A stretch of 64,000 nucleotides of DNA from Bacillus pinisoli (lineage in GTDB: Bacteria; Bacillota; Bacilli; Bacillales; SA4): contig NZ_JAJQKI010000010.1 in assembly GCF_023036475.1 (NCBI RefSeq), positions 1 through 64,000 of the forward strand, read 5' to 3'. Below the pieces are notes generated by a model that was given only the letters and a program-made list of their open reading frames with translations, made no database searches and was not told where the DNA came from. Shown in pieces: positions 54,773-63,375 of the stretch (position 1 is its first letter; each line of letters begins with the position of its first letter). Position numbers and translations under genes: made by a program.

Positions 54773-54791
54773 AGTTGAAGGAGGGAAAGAA

Positions 54792-56003
54792 ATGAATTTT
54801 GAGTACTCTGATAAGGTGAAAGATTTACAACAAAAGCTATCCAGCTTTATGGAGGAGCATGTTTATCCAAATGAGAAAGTTTATGAAGAGCAAGTAAATG
54901 CTCATGAATCAAGATGGTCAGCTGTTCCTGCCATTATGGAGGAGTTAAAGGATAAGGCAAAAAAAGAGGGGCTTTGGAATCTGTTTCTCCCTGAGAGTGA
55001 ATATGGGGCAGGTCTAACAAATAGTGAATATGCGCCGTTATGTGAAATTATGGGTAGATCTCCTATAGGACCAGAAGTATTTAACTGTAATGCTCCAGAT
55101 ACGGGGAATATGGAAGTACTTGTTCGTTACGGAAGTGCAGCCCAGAAAGAAGAATGGTTAAATCCACTATTAGAAGGTAAGATTCGTTCATGTTTTTCAA
55201 TGACAGAGCCAGATGTTGCTTCTTCAGATGCTACCAATATTCGTGCAAGTATTATAAGAGATGGAGATGAATACATCGTAAATGGTCGTAAATGGTGGTC
55301 ATCTGGAGCAGGAGATCCTCGCTGTGAAATTGCTATTGTGATGGGGAAAAATGATGAAAATGCTCCAAAATATGAACAGCAATCGATGATATTAGTCCCT
55401 TTAGATACACCAGGTGTGACAATTAAAAGAGTTTTACCTGTGTTTGGTTATGATCATGCACCACATGGTCATGCAGAGATTCATTTTGAGAACGTTAGAG
55501 TCCCGGCTACTAATATGATTTGGGGTGAAGGGAAAGGTTTTGCTATTGCACAGGGGAGACTAGGACCTGGAAGAATCCATCATTGTATGAGATTAATTGG
55601 GGCAGCAGAACGTGCACTCGAGCTTTTATGTAAGCGTGTTCAAGAAAGGGTTGCCTTTGGGAAGCGTGTTGCCGATCAGGGAGTTGTCCAAGAATGGATT
55701 GCCAATTCAAGAATCGAAATTGAACAAGCAAGATTATTAACGTTAAAAGCTGCTTATATGATGGATACAGTTGGTAATAAAGAAGCAAAAGCAGAAATTG
55801 CCATGATTAAGGTAGTTGCTCCTTCTATGGCGCTAAATGTAATTGACCGTGCCATCCAGGCATTTGGTGCTGCTGGGGTTAGTGAAGACTTCCCATTAGC
55901 ATCTATGTGGGCTAACTCTAGAACATTACGATTAGCCGATGGTCCAGATGAGGTTCATAGAGCACAGCTTGCAAGATTAGAGTTAAAGAAGTATAGAGAT
56001 TAG
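54792..56003 (+). CDS. Acyl-CoA dehydrogenase, ACAD10/ACAD11 type
   Basis: A 403-residue flavoprotein. It carries blocks that I recall as diagnostic of vertebrate ACAD10/11: [64 protein letters not shown] and [12 protein letters not shown]. In ACAD10/11 this domain acts with an APH-type kinase domain to remove a 4-hydroxy group by way of a phosphorylated intermediate. First gene of an operon acd-SDR-SDR-ligase. The start follows GGAGGGA. It is controlled by the TACCAACCGGTTAGTA site upstream. Confidence 0.9.
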   Translation: MNFEYSDKVKDLQQKLSSFMEEHVYPNEKVYEEQVNAHESRWSAVPAIMEELKDKAKKEGLWNLFLPESEYGAGLTNSEYAPLCEIMGRSPIGPEVFNCNAPDTGNMEVLVRYGSAAQKEEWLNPLLEGKIRSCFSMTEPDVASSDATNIRASIIRDGDEYIVNGRKWWSSGAGDPRCEIAIVMGKNDENAPKYEQQSMILVPLDTPGVTIKRVLPVFGYDHAPHGHAEIHFENVRVPATNMIWGEGKGFAIAQGRLGPGRIHHCMRLIGAAERALELLCKRVQERVAFGKRVADQGVVQEWIANSRIEIEQARLLTLKAAYMMDTVGNKEAKAEIAMIKVVAPSMALNVIDRAIQAFGAAGVSEDFPLASMWANSRTLRLADGPDEVHRAQLARLELKKYRD

Positions 56004-56026
56004 TAGAAAGAAAGGGGTGCCTTTGT

Positions 56027-56800
56027 ATGCATGTTAAACAACTATTTGATTTAACGGGTAAAACAGCAATAGTTACAGGCGGAGGAAGAGGACTGGGGGA
56101 ACAAATTGCTCTTGGGTTTGCTGAAGCTGGAGCCAATGTAGTCGTCTGTTCAAGAAAAGTGGAAGCCTGCATGGAGGTCAGTCAAAAACTGCAAGAGTTA
56201 GGTGTAAAATCCTTAGCATTGAAATGCGATATAACAAATCCAGATGATGTAAATCATCTAGTACAGGAAACGTTAAAGGAGTTTGGCACTATTGATATCC
56301 TTGTTAATAACAGTGGAGCAACCTGGGGAGCACCAGCAGCAGATATGCCGTTAGAAGCTTGGCAAAAAGTAATGAATACAAACATTACTGGTACCTTCCT
56401 AGTATCTCAAGCGGTCGGGAGAACAATGATTGAACAAAGGTCCGGGAAAATTATTAATATTGCTTCCGTTGCAGGCTTAGGTGGTACAAATCCTAAGTAT
56501 ATGGATACGATTGGTTATAACACGAGTAAAGGTGCTGTCATTACATTTACGAAAGATCTTGCGGTGAAGTGGGGGCAATACAATATTAATGTAAATGCTA
56601 TCGCACCAGGATTCTTCCCAACAAAGATGTCGCAAGTGTTAATTGAGAGAGGCAGAGATCGTATTTTGGAAACAACTCCACTTGGAAGAGTGGGAAGTGA
56701 CCATGACCTTAAAGGTGCTGCATTATTCCTAGCATCTAATGCATCAAACTTTGTAACAGGTGATGTACTCATTGTAGATGGTGGCTCACACGCAATGTAG
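56027..56800 (+). CDS. SDR family oxidoreductase
   Basis: A 257-residue short-chain dehydrogenase. NAD(P) motif TGGGRGLG at residues 15-22, NNSGATWG (variant NNAG), catalytic Ser in IASVAGLGG and Tyr-x3-Lys in YNTSKGA, C-terminal GDVLIVDGG. An acidic or basic switch residue cannot be read with confidence. It lies 23 bases after the acyl-CoA dehydrogenase, so is likely to oxidise a hydroxy intermediate of the same pathway. Confidence 0.9.
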   Translation: MHVKQLFDLTGKTAIVTGGGRGLGEQIALGFAEAGANVVVCSRKVEACMEVSQKLQELGVKSLALKCDITNPDDVNHLVQETLKEFGTIDILVNNSGATWGAPAADMPLEAWQKVMNTNITGTFLVSQAVGRTMIEQRSGKIINIASVAGLGGTNPKYMDTIGYNTSKGAVITFTKDLAVKWGQYNINVNAIAPGFFPTKMSQVLIERGRDRILETTPLGRVGSDHDLKGAALFLASNASNFVTGDVLIVDGGSHAM

Positions 56801-56836
56801 GGGAATCAATTAAGAGTTCACAGGAGGTGAAAAAAA

Positions 56837-57589
56837 GTGAGGCTTAAAGGGAAGGTATCTGTAGTAACAGGTGCAGCATCCGGAATTGGAAGAGCAACAG
56901 CACTTGTATTCGGGAGAGAGGGTGCCAAGATTGTTCTTTCTGATGTTGACGAGAAGAAGGGAGCAGAAACCCTAGAAGAAATAAAAAAATTAGGGTATGA
57001 AGCCATCTTTGTTAGGACTGATGTTTCCAAGGAAGACGAGGTTAAGCTGCTAGTCCAAGAATCGGCCGAGGCATTTGGCGGTATTGATATTCTTTTTAAC
57101 AATGCTGGAGTGGGCAACTCCAACGTTAGGCTAGCTGATCTTTCAGTAGAGGAATGGGACCGGGTAGTTGATATTAATCTAAAAGGTGTATTTCTAGGCA
57201 TGAAATATGTTATTCCTGAGATGATGAAGCGTGGGGGCGGATCCATTATTAATACCTCCAGCCTTTTAGGATTTAAAGGTAAGAAGTATTTAGCACCTTA
57301 TAATGCGTCTAAAGGAGGGGTCATACTTTTGACGCAAAATGCAGCTGTTGAATATGGGACTAAAGGAATTCGTGTTAACGCAGTGGCTCCAGGAGTTATA
57401 GATACACCTATTGTGGATCAGTGGAGAGAGGATGACCGAATTTGGAAAGCCGTTACAACTTCTAATGCCCTAGGAAGAGTCGGTACCCCAGATGAAATTG
57501 CCAACACGGTTTTATTCCTTGCTTCAGATGAATCATCGTATATTACCGGAACTAGTATCCTTGTTGATGGTGGAGCTTTAACCTATTAA
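56837..57589 (+). CDS. SDR family oxidoreductase, second copy
   Basis: A 250-residue short-chain dehydrogenase. It has TGAASGIGRA at residues 12-21, an Asp after strand 2 (LSDVDEKKG), which favours NAD(H), NNAGVGNS, and YNASKGG. It starts with GTG at 56837 behind AGGAGGTG. It is similar in class to, but clearly distinct from, the preceding SDR (different cofactor loop and substrate region). Third gene of the operon. Confidence 0.9.
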   Translation: MRLKGKVSVVTGAASGIGRATALVFGREGAKIVLSDVDEKKGAETLEEIKKLGYEAIFVRTDVSKEDEVKLLVQESAEAFGGIDILFNNAGVGNSNVRLADLSVEEWDRVVDINLKGVFLGMKYVIPEMMKRGGGSIINTSSLLGFKGKKYLAPYNASKGGVILLTQNAAVEYGTKGIRVNAVAPGVIDTPIVDQWREDDRIWKAVTTSNALGRVGTPDEIANTVLFLASDESSYITGTSILVDGGALTY

Positions 57590-57662
57590 GTCTAGGCTAT
57601 TCATTACCGAAAATGAAATTGATAAAAAAATATATTCTACAATTTTTGGGAGGACAATGTTA

Positions 57663-59282
57663 ATGAGTACTAAATCTTGGTTGAAAAATTATCCAGACCA
57701 TATAGCTACAGAAATAGAGATTCCCAACAAGACAATGCCTCAAATTCTTCAAGATACCACACAAACATATCCAGATCACAATGCATTAACTTTCTATCAT
57801 AAAAAAATTTCATACCGAGAATTATCTACATTAGTAGGAGCCTTCGCTTCCGCATTACAACAAAATGGCGTGACTAAGGGAGATCGTGTCGCTATCATGC
57901 TCCCAAACTGCCCACAATATGTCATTTCTTATTATGGAACATTGACTGTCGGGGCAATCGTTACGCAGTTGAACCCTATGCTCGTCGAGAGAGAGCTTCA
58001 GTATATATTAAATGATTCTGGTGCAGAAACAATCGTCATTTTTGATGCCTTATATCCTCGCTTAAAAGCGATTCAATCTGAGACTAGTGTGAAGAAAGTA
58101 GTCGTTGTAAGTCTTCAACCTACTGAACAAACGTTCACACCAGACCTTATGTTTGAGCAATTTTTAGCTGCCGGAAATGGAAAAGTGAGTTATGTAGATA
58201 TTGATCCTGCAGAAGACGTAGCCATTCTTCAGTATACGGGAGGAACCACAGGGCGTTCAAAGGGAGCTATGCTCACACACCGTAACCTCGTTGCCAATAT
58301 TTATCAATGTGTAGAATTCTATAAAGACGACCTTCAATTTGGTCAAGAGCGGTATTTAACAGTTATTCCATTATTCCACGTATTTGGCATGACAGCTTGT
58401 ATGAATTTTGCAATCTTTACGGGATCAAGCAGTATTCTATTACCTCGTTTTGATTTGCAAGAAGTATTAAACACAATCCAAGCGGAAAAACCAACTATTT
58501 TCCCAGGAGTACCTACGATGTATGTAGCTATTACAAATCATCCAGAAGCAGAAAAATACGGTATTGATAGTATCCGCATTTGTAATAGTGGAAGTGCACC
58601 AATGCCAGTAGAGCTTCTACGCGAATTTGAAAGAAAAACGGGAGCTAGAATATTAGAAGGGTATGGATTATCAGAAGCCTCACCAGTTACTCACTGCAAT
58701 CCTAATTTTGCAGAAAGAAAACCAGGGACAATCGGTATTGGATATCCATCTACAGAATATAAAGTTGTGGACCTAGCTGAAGGTATAACTGAAGTGGATC
58801 CTGGTGAATTAGGTGAACTAATCATCCGTGGTCCTCAGGTGATGAAAGGGTATTGGAATATGCCAGAGGAGACAGCTAATACCTTACGTGATGGTTGGCT
58901 GTATACAGGCGACATTGCTAGGATGGATGATGAAGGGTATGTATCTATCATGGATCGTAAGAAAGACATGATTATCGCTGGTGGTTTTAATATTTATCCT
59001 CGTGATATAGAAGAAATTCTATACGAGCATCCCGCGGTTATGGAAGCTGTTGTAGTTGGAGTTCCTGATGAATATCGTGGGGAAACCGTTAAAGCGGTTA
59101 TCGTTCCAAAGGCAGGAAAAGAAGTCTCAGAAGATGAAATTATTCAGTACTGTCGTGAGAATATGTCAGCTTACAAGGTTCCAAGATTAGTAGAGTTTAG
59201 AGCAGAGCTTCCAAAAACAAGCGTAGGCAAAATATTACGTCGTGTGATAAAAGAAGAATTATCAAATAAGCAAACAAATTAA
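57663..59282 (+). CDS. Long-chain fatty acid--CoA ligase-like protein
   Basis: A 539-residue adenylate-forming enzyme. The P-loop-like motif is YTGGTTGRSKGAMLTH (about residues 190-206), A5 motif EGYGLSEASP, A7 YTGDIAR, A8 MDRKKDMIIAGGFNIYP, and the A10 catalytic Lys in LPKTSVGKILRRV near the C terminus. It activates an acid as CoA thioester, feeding the dehydrogenases of the operon. ATG at 57663 lies 8-9 bases after GGGAGGA; ATG at 57657 overlaps it. Last gene before a MITE-like repeat. Confidence 0.9.
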   Translation: MSTKSWLKNYPDHIATEIEIPNKTMPQILQDTTQTYPDHNALTFYHKKISYRELSTLVGAFASALQQNGVTKGDRVAIMLPNCPQYVISYYGTLTVGAIVTQLNPMLVERELQYILNDSGAETIVIFDALYPRLKAIQSETSVKKVVVVSLQPTEQTFTPDLMFEQFLAAGNGKVSYVDIDPAEDVAILQYTGGTTGRSKGAMLTHRNLVANIYQCVEFYKDDLQFGQERYLTVIPLFHVFGMTACMNFAIFTGSSSILLPRFDLQEVLNTIQAEKPTIFPGVPTMYVAITNHPEAEKYGIDSIRICNSGSAPMPVELLREFERKTGARILEGYGLSEASPVTHCNPNFAERKPGTIGIGYPSTEYKVVDLAEGITEVDPGELGELIIRGPQVMKGYWNMPEETANTLRDGWLYTGDIARMDDEGYVSIMDRKKDMIIAGGFNIYPRDIEEILYEHPAVMEAVVVGVPDEYRGETVKAVIVPKAGKEVSEDEIIQYCRENMSAYKVPRLVEFRAELPKTSVGKILRRVIKEELSNKQTN

Positions 59283-59311
59283 TAAGGAGGGGGAGAATTC
59301 CCCTTTCTTAT

Positions 59312-59412
59312 AGGCTCTTTTCTAAAACTTTGTTACATTTAATCTACTTTATCTTGGTCAAGCCTACTTTTTAACGATAAATGCTGTATTTTATCGTTAT
59401 GAAAAAGAGCCT
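59312..59412. repeat. MITE-like palindromic repeat, copy I (short form)
   Basis: A 101-bp element from AGGCTCTTTTCTAAAACTTT to TTATGAAAAAGAGCCT. The inner hairpin TAACGATAAA...TTTTATCGTTA near its right end is shared with copy B at 15020. It separates the ligase and tetR genes. Confidence 0.85.
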
Positions 59413-59443
59413 ACTTATAAAGGAAAAACATACCTTTTTGTGG

Positions 59444-59449
59444 TATAAT
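59444..59449 (+). promoter_or_regulatory. -10 element of the tetR gene
   Basis: TATAAT in TGGTATAATC, about 37 bases before the tetR start codon. No copy of the TACCGACCGGTTAGTA operator is seen here, so the regulator may not control itself. Confidence 0.6.
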
Positions 59450-59485
59450 CGCGAAAAAAACTACTAGAGGCAAGGGGACAAAAAG

Positions 59486-60052
59486 GTGAAAGAGCGAATT
59501 ACAGAACAAAGCATACGTCTATTTGAAAAGAAGGGATTTACAGAAACATCCATTCAAGATATTGTGGACAGTCTTGGGGTGACCAAGGGAACTTTTTACT
59601 ATTATTTTTCCTCTAAAGAAGAATTATTGATGGATATCCATATTAGCTATATTAATGATCTTAATGCTCAGCAGGAATTGATTTTAGGAGACACGACTAA
59701 AAATTGTAAAGAAAAGCTCTATGATATCGTCTATATGCTTATAAAAAACATTGAGTTAGATGGACCAAGCGCTAGGGTATTCTTCCGTGAAATGAGAAAT
59801 TTAAGCGAGGAACATTTATCTGAAATTATTCCTAAGCGTGATCGTTTCCGATTAAATTTACAAGGTTTGCTAGATGAGGGGAAAGATAAAGGAGAGTTTA
59901 CACAAAACCTCAAATCAGATATTGTTGCGTTCGGCATTTTAGGCATAGCTAACTGGAGTTATCAATGGTTCAATCCAAGTGGTAAAACTTCTGATCAAGA
60001 AGTAACAAATATTTTTGTTGATATGATTCTACAAGGAATTGAACTTAGGTAA
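59486..60052 (+). CDS. TetR/AcrR family regulator of the catabolic island
   Basis: A 188-residue TetR protein. The N-terminal DNA-binding domain contains the usual block KKGFTETSIQDIVDSLGV and the recognition helix TKGTFYYYFSSKEELL. The C-terminal ligand-binding domain has RVFFREMRNLSEEHL and NWSYQWFNPSG, typical of fatty acid or phenylacetate regulators such as PfmR and related KstR2-like proteins. GTG start at 59486 with CAAGGGGA 8 bases before it. It lies between two transcription units that each carry a matching operator; acyl-CoA is a likely inducer. Confidence 0.88.
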   Translation: MKERITEQSIRLFEKKGFTETSIQDIVDSLGVTKGTFYYYFSSKEELLMDIHISYINDLNAQQELILGDTTKNCKEKLYDIVYMLIKNIELDGPSARVFFREMRNLSEEHLSEIIPKRDRFRLNLQGLLDEGKDKGEFTQNLKSDIVAFGILGIANWSYQWFNPSGKTSDQEVTNIFVDMILQGIELR

Positions 60053-60134
60053 GGCCCTTTTAAACAATTTAGTTTGTAACAGGTATATGAATTTTATTTA
60101 GAAAAAGCTTCTATCTTGAAAGAAAGATGGGAGA

Positions 60135-60163
60135 CTTATAATCACTACATACCGACCGGTTAG
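60135..60163 (+). promoter_or_regulatory. -10 element and TetR-type operator, second site
   Basis: TATAAT (60135-60140) is followed 8 bases later by TACCGACCGGTTAGTA (60148-60163), which covers the predicted start. One base different from the site at 54757. Confidence 0.8.
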
Positions 60164-60180
60164 TAAGGGGGAATAGAGAC

Positions 60181-61059
60181 ATGAATCAAATTGAAAGAAT
60201 ATTGGTAGTTGGAGCAGGTCAAATGGGTCATCAAATTGGGATGTTAGCTGCACTTGGTGGGTATACAACCACCATTCAAGATGTCAATGAGGCAGCTCTA
60301 CAAAAAGCAGAAGCAACATTACAGGGGATTATGAAAAAATGGGTGGCTAAAGGAAAGATAACAGAGGAAGCAAAGCTCGCGGCATTTGCAAAACTTCATT
60401 TTTCTGTAGATTTAGAGGAAGAGGCTAAAAAAGCGGATTTTGTCATTGAGGCAGTCGTAGAGAAACTAGACGTGAAGAGAGAGGTATTCAGAAAACTTGA
60501 TCAGTTAGCACCTCCTCATGCCATCCTAGCCTCTAATAGTTCGACTATAGTAAATTCTTCAATTGCTGAGGTAACTAATAGAGCTGATAAAGTTTGTAAT
60601 ATGCATTTCTTTTTCCCGCCGCTTGTGATGGATTGTGTGGAAGTAGTAATGAGTGAACAAACTTCAGAAGAAACGGCTCAGTTGACGATGGAAGTTTGTA
60701 AGCGAATGAATCGTACGGGTGTACTTCTAAAAAAAGAAATTTCGGGCTTCATCGCAAACCGGATTCTAGGTGCTCTCCAACGTGAGGCAGTTTCCTTATA
60801 TGAATCAGGAATTGCTGATTATAAGGATATTGATATTATTTGCCGAAAAGCTTTAAACCATCCGATCGGTCCGTTTGAGTTAATGGATCTATCAGGTATT
60901 GATGTAGGGTACTATGTGATGCAACAACGATTTGCAGAGACAGGTGATCCTGCAGATCAACCACCAGCATGTATAGAAGAAAAGGTTAAGCAAGGCCATT
61001 TAGGACGTAAAACAGGAAAAGGATTTTATGACTATGAACCAGTTGAGGTGAAGAGATAA
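60181..61059 (+). CDS. 3-hydroxyacyl-CoA dehydrogenase
   Basis: A 292-residue NAD-dependent dehydrogenase. The Rossmann motif GAGQMGHQIGMLAA is at residues 11-24; SSTIVNSS, the catalytic His-Glu pair region (MHFFFPP and VEVVMSEQT), and the C-terminal dimer domain with GFIANRILGAL and HLGRKTGKGFYDY are all present. Length is that of short-chain 3-hydroxybutyryl-CoA dehydrogenases (~285). First gene of the second operon, under the operator at 60148. It overlaps the next gene by one base (TAATG). Confidence 0.93.
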   Translation: MNQIERILVVGAGQMGHQIGMLAALGGYTTTIQDVNEAALQKAEATLQGIMKKWVAKGKITEEAKLAAFAKLHFSVDLEEEAKKADFVIEAVVEKLDVKREVFRKLDQLAPPHAILASNSSTIVNSSIAEVTNRADKVCNMHFFFPPLVMDCVEVVMSEQTSEETAQLTMEVCKRMNRTGVLLKKEISGFIANRILGALQREAVSLYESGIADYKDIDIICRKALNHPIGPFELMDLSGIDVGYYVMQQRFAETGDPADQPPACIEEKVKQGHLGRKTGKGFYDYEPVEVKR

Positions 61060-61838
61060 TGGCTGAATTTGTTACATTTGAAAAACTTGATGGAGTTGCG
61101 ATTGTAACCATAGATAACCCTCCGCTTAATGTGATGAGTAAGCAGGTGGCACTAGAGTTAGGTAATATTTTTCATGAGCTATCAGCAGATGAAGAGGTTG
61201 TTACCGTCCTTCTTACGGGGGCTGGTGAAAAGGCTTTTATGGCTGGTGCTGATATTAAGGAATTTCCAAACCTTATGAAAAATCCTGATATGAAAGCATC
61301 TATTATGCAATCTCATGCCATTTTGAATGCTATTGATCAATTTGAGAAACCAACCATTGCTGTTCTTAACGGCATGACATTCGGAGGAGGTTGTGAGCTA
61401 GCACTTACTTGTGATCTTCGGATAGCTGAAGAGCATACTTTAATTGGTCTACCTGAAATTAAGCTTGGACTTTTTCCGGGAGGTGGCGGGACTCAAAGAT
61501 TGCCAAGATTAATAGGAGAAGCAAAGGCAAAGCAATTGATGTTCACTGGTGAGCCCATTACAGCAAATAAAGCAGAACAAATTGGGTTAGTAAATGAAGT
61601 TGTTCCTACAGGTGAGGGTGTAAGCTATGGATTGAAGGTTGCCCGTCAGATTAGCAGACATTCCCTTCAAGCACTTTCTCGTATTAAAAAGGCTGTTGAT
61701 GAAGGAGTGGAAATGCCACTAGAAGCCGGAATAGAAAGAGAAGCAGAATTATTTACAGAAGTTTTTCAAACAGAAGATATACGTGAAGGTGTTACTGCCT
61801 TTATTGAAAAAAGAAAACCTGTTTTTACTCATAAATAG
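61059..61838 (+). CDS. Enoyl-CoA hydratase
   Basis: A 259-residue crotonase-fold hydratase. Oxyanion-hole segment AFMAGADIKEF near residue 66, and the two catalytic glutamates in MTFGGGCELAL and LPEIKLGLFPGGGGTQRL. C-terminal helix RHSLQALSRIKKAV. It hydrates trans-2-enoyl-CoA, the step between an acyl-CoA dehydrogenase and the hydroxyacyl-CoA dehydrogenase upstream. Its ATG overlaps the stop of the preceding gene. Confidence 0.93.
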   Translation: MAEFVTFEKLDGVAIVTIDNPPLNVMSKQVALELGNIFHELSADEEVVTVLLTGAGEKAFMAGADIKEFPNLMKNPDMKASIMQSHAILNAIDQFEKPTIAVLNGMTFGGGCELALTCDLRIAEEHTLIGLPEIKLGLFPGGGGTQRLPRLIGEAKAKQLMFTGEPITANKAEQIGLVNEVVPTGEGVSYGLKVARQISRHSLQALSRIKKAVDEGVEMPLEAGIEREAELFTEVFQTEDIREGVTAFIEKRKPVFTHK

Positions 61839-61849
61839 AGGTGAATGAA

Positions 61850-62254
61850 TTGAATTATGAAATAGAAGTCGTTGTGCGTTTTGGTGAGACTGATGCGTTA
61901 GGTCATGTTAATAATGCAAGCTACTTCGTCTATCTAGAGGAAGCACGAGTTCGTTTCTTTCAAGAGCTAGGATACCCAATGGAAACGAAAAATTGGAACT
62001 TTATACTGGCGTCAACGAAATGTGATTTTGTTGATCAAGCATACTTTTCACAAGCTCTTAGGATTATTACAACGGTCTCACATATAGGTACAAAAAGCTT
62101 TACTTTACATCATGATATTGTAGATAGTCTAACTAAAAAAGTGATTGCAAAAGGGACTGCTACCATCGTTTATTTTGATTTTCATGAACAGAAGAGTGCT
62201 CCAATACCTGAGAGCCTACGTAACCAACTAGAAGGTTTTGTAGCGATTAATTAA
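61850..62254 (+). CDS. Acyl-CoA thioesterase (4-hydroxybenzoyl-CoA/YbgC type)
   Basis: A 134-residue hot-dog-fold thioesterase. RFGETDALGHVNNASYFVYLEEARVRF is complete, with the catalytic Asp of the YbgC type (GETDALGHV). It probably removes CoA from stalled intermediates. TTG at 61850 lies 6 bases after AGAGGTG; GTG at 61841 overlaps that site. It sits 11 bases after the hydratase stop. Confidence 0.87.
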   Translation: MNYEIEVVVRFGETDALGHVNNASYFVYLEEARVRFFQELGYPMETKNWNFILASTKCDFVDQAYFSQALRIITTVSHIGTKSFTLHHDIVDSLTKKVIAKGTATIVYFDFHEQKSAPIPESLRNQLEGFVAIN

Positions 62255-62276
62255 TCTAAATACAGAAGGTGAGTTT

Positions 62277-63353
62277 ATGAACAAGATAAACCGGACTCTT
62301 GACACAATTCCTGTGCGAAAGGGTGAGCAATTAGATGAGAAGGAATTATTACGATTCCTTCAAACTCATTTCGAATTAGACAATCAACCTCTAGAAATTA
62401 ACCAGTTTGGTGCAGGTCATTCTAATCTAACGTATGAACTAAGGGTTGGGGAGTGGGAAGCTGTTTTACGACGTCCTCCTCACGGACCTGTAGCACCTAA
62501 GGCCCATGATATGGGGAGAGAATATAGCATTCTTAAAGATTTACACCCAGTGTTTCCACTTGCCCCAAAGCCTTATATATTTTCTGATCAGCCTTCTATC
62601 GTTGGTAGTCCCTTCTATTTAATGGAAAGAAGAAGAGGGTTCGTTTACGATACCACATTCCCGAAAGAGCTTGAAGTAACGAAAGAACTATGTCACGGAT
62701 TATCTGCGTCGATGGTTGATACATTAGTGGAACTCCATTCGATAGATTATAAGAAAACAAAGTTAGTAGAGATGACACAGCCTGATGGATTTATGGAAAG
62801 GCAAGTTCACGGTTGGATTGGACGTTATGTAAGGGCAAGAACGGACGATATTCCAGGAGTGGAGGAACTTACGACATGGCTTGCGACGAATATTCCAACT
62901 TCACAGGCTCCAACCATTATCCATTATGACTACAAATTAAATAATGCCATATTTTCTTATGACGATCCAACAAAGATGGTAGGTTTGTTTGATTGGGAAA
63001 TGACGACTGTCGGGGATCCTTTAGCGGAAGTGGGAGCGGCGATGAGCTACTGGATTGAAAAGGATGACCCAGAGTTATTAAGTAAAGGACCGGGCAAAGA
63101 GCCAGTAACCGTTAATGAAGGATTCTACACAAGGCAGCAATTCGTGGAGGAATATGCAAAAAAGAGTGGTAGGGATTTGTCTACTATTCACTACTATACA
63201 ACCTTTGCTTATTTTAAACTGGCAGTTATCTGTCAACAGATCTATTACCGTTATAAGCAAGGCCAAACGCAGGACCCACGATTTAAAGATTTACATGTCT
63301 TTGTGAAAAGCTTGATTACCTATGCTCTTACGACAAGAAAGGGCTGGGAATAG
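62277..63353 (+). CDS. APH-fold kinase, ACAD10/11 N-domain-like (candidate hydroxyacyl-CoA kinase)
   Basis: A 358-residue aminoglycoside phosphotransferase-fold protein. It has the ATP lobe with FGAGHSNLTYEL and AVLRRPPHG, the catalytic loop IHYDYKLNNAIF (H-x-D-x4-N) near residue 215 and DWEMTTVGDPLAEVG. The RRPPHGP segment and DWEM motif match, from memory, the kinase domain of vertebrate ACAD10/11 and of LvaA in the Pseudomonas levulinate pathway, which phosphorylate a 4-hydroxyacyl-CoA. Here it is separate from the dehydrogenase at 54792. AAGGTGAG precedes the ATG. Last gene of the second operon. Confidence 0.88.
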   Translation: MNKINRTLDTIPVRKGEQLDEKELLRFLQTHFELDNQPLEINQFGAGHSNLTYELRVGEWEAVLRRPPHGPVAPKAHDMGREYSILKDLHPVFPLAPKPYIFSDQPSIVGSPFYLMERRRGFVYDTTFPKELEVTKELCHGLSASMVDTLVELHSIDYKKTKLVEMTQPDGFMERQVHGWIGRYVRARTDDIPGVEELTTWLATNIPTSQAPTIIHYDYKLNNAIFSYDDPTKMVGLFDWEMTTVGDPLAEVGAAMSYWIEKDDPELLSKGPGKEPVTVNEGFYTRQQFVEEYAKKSGRDLSTIHYYTTFAYFKLAVICQQIYYRYKQGQTQDPRFKDLHVFVKSLITYALTTRKGWE

Positions 63354-63375
63354 GGATAAGAAATGGGGTCTCTCC

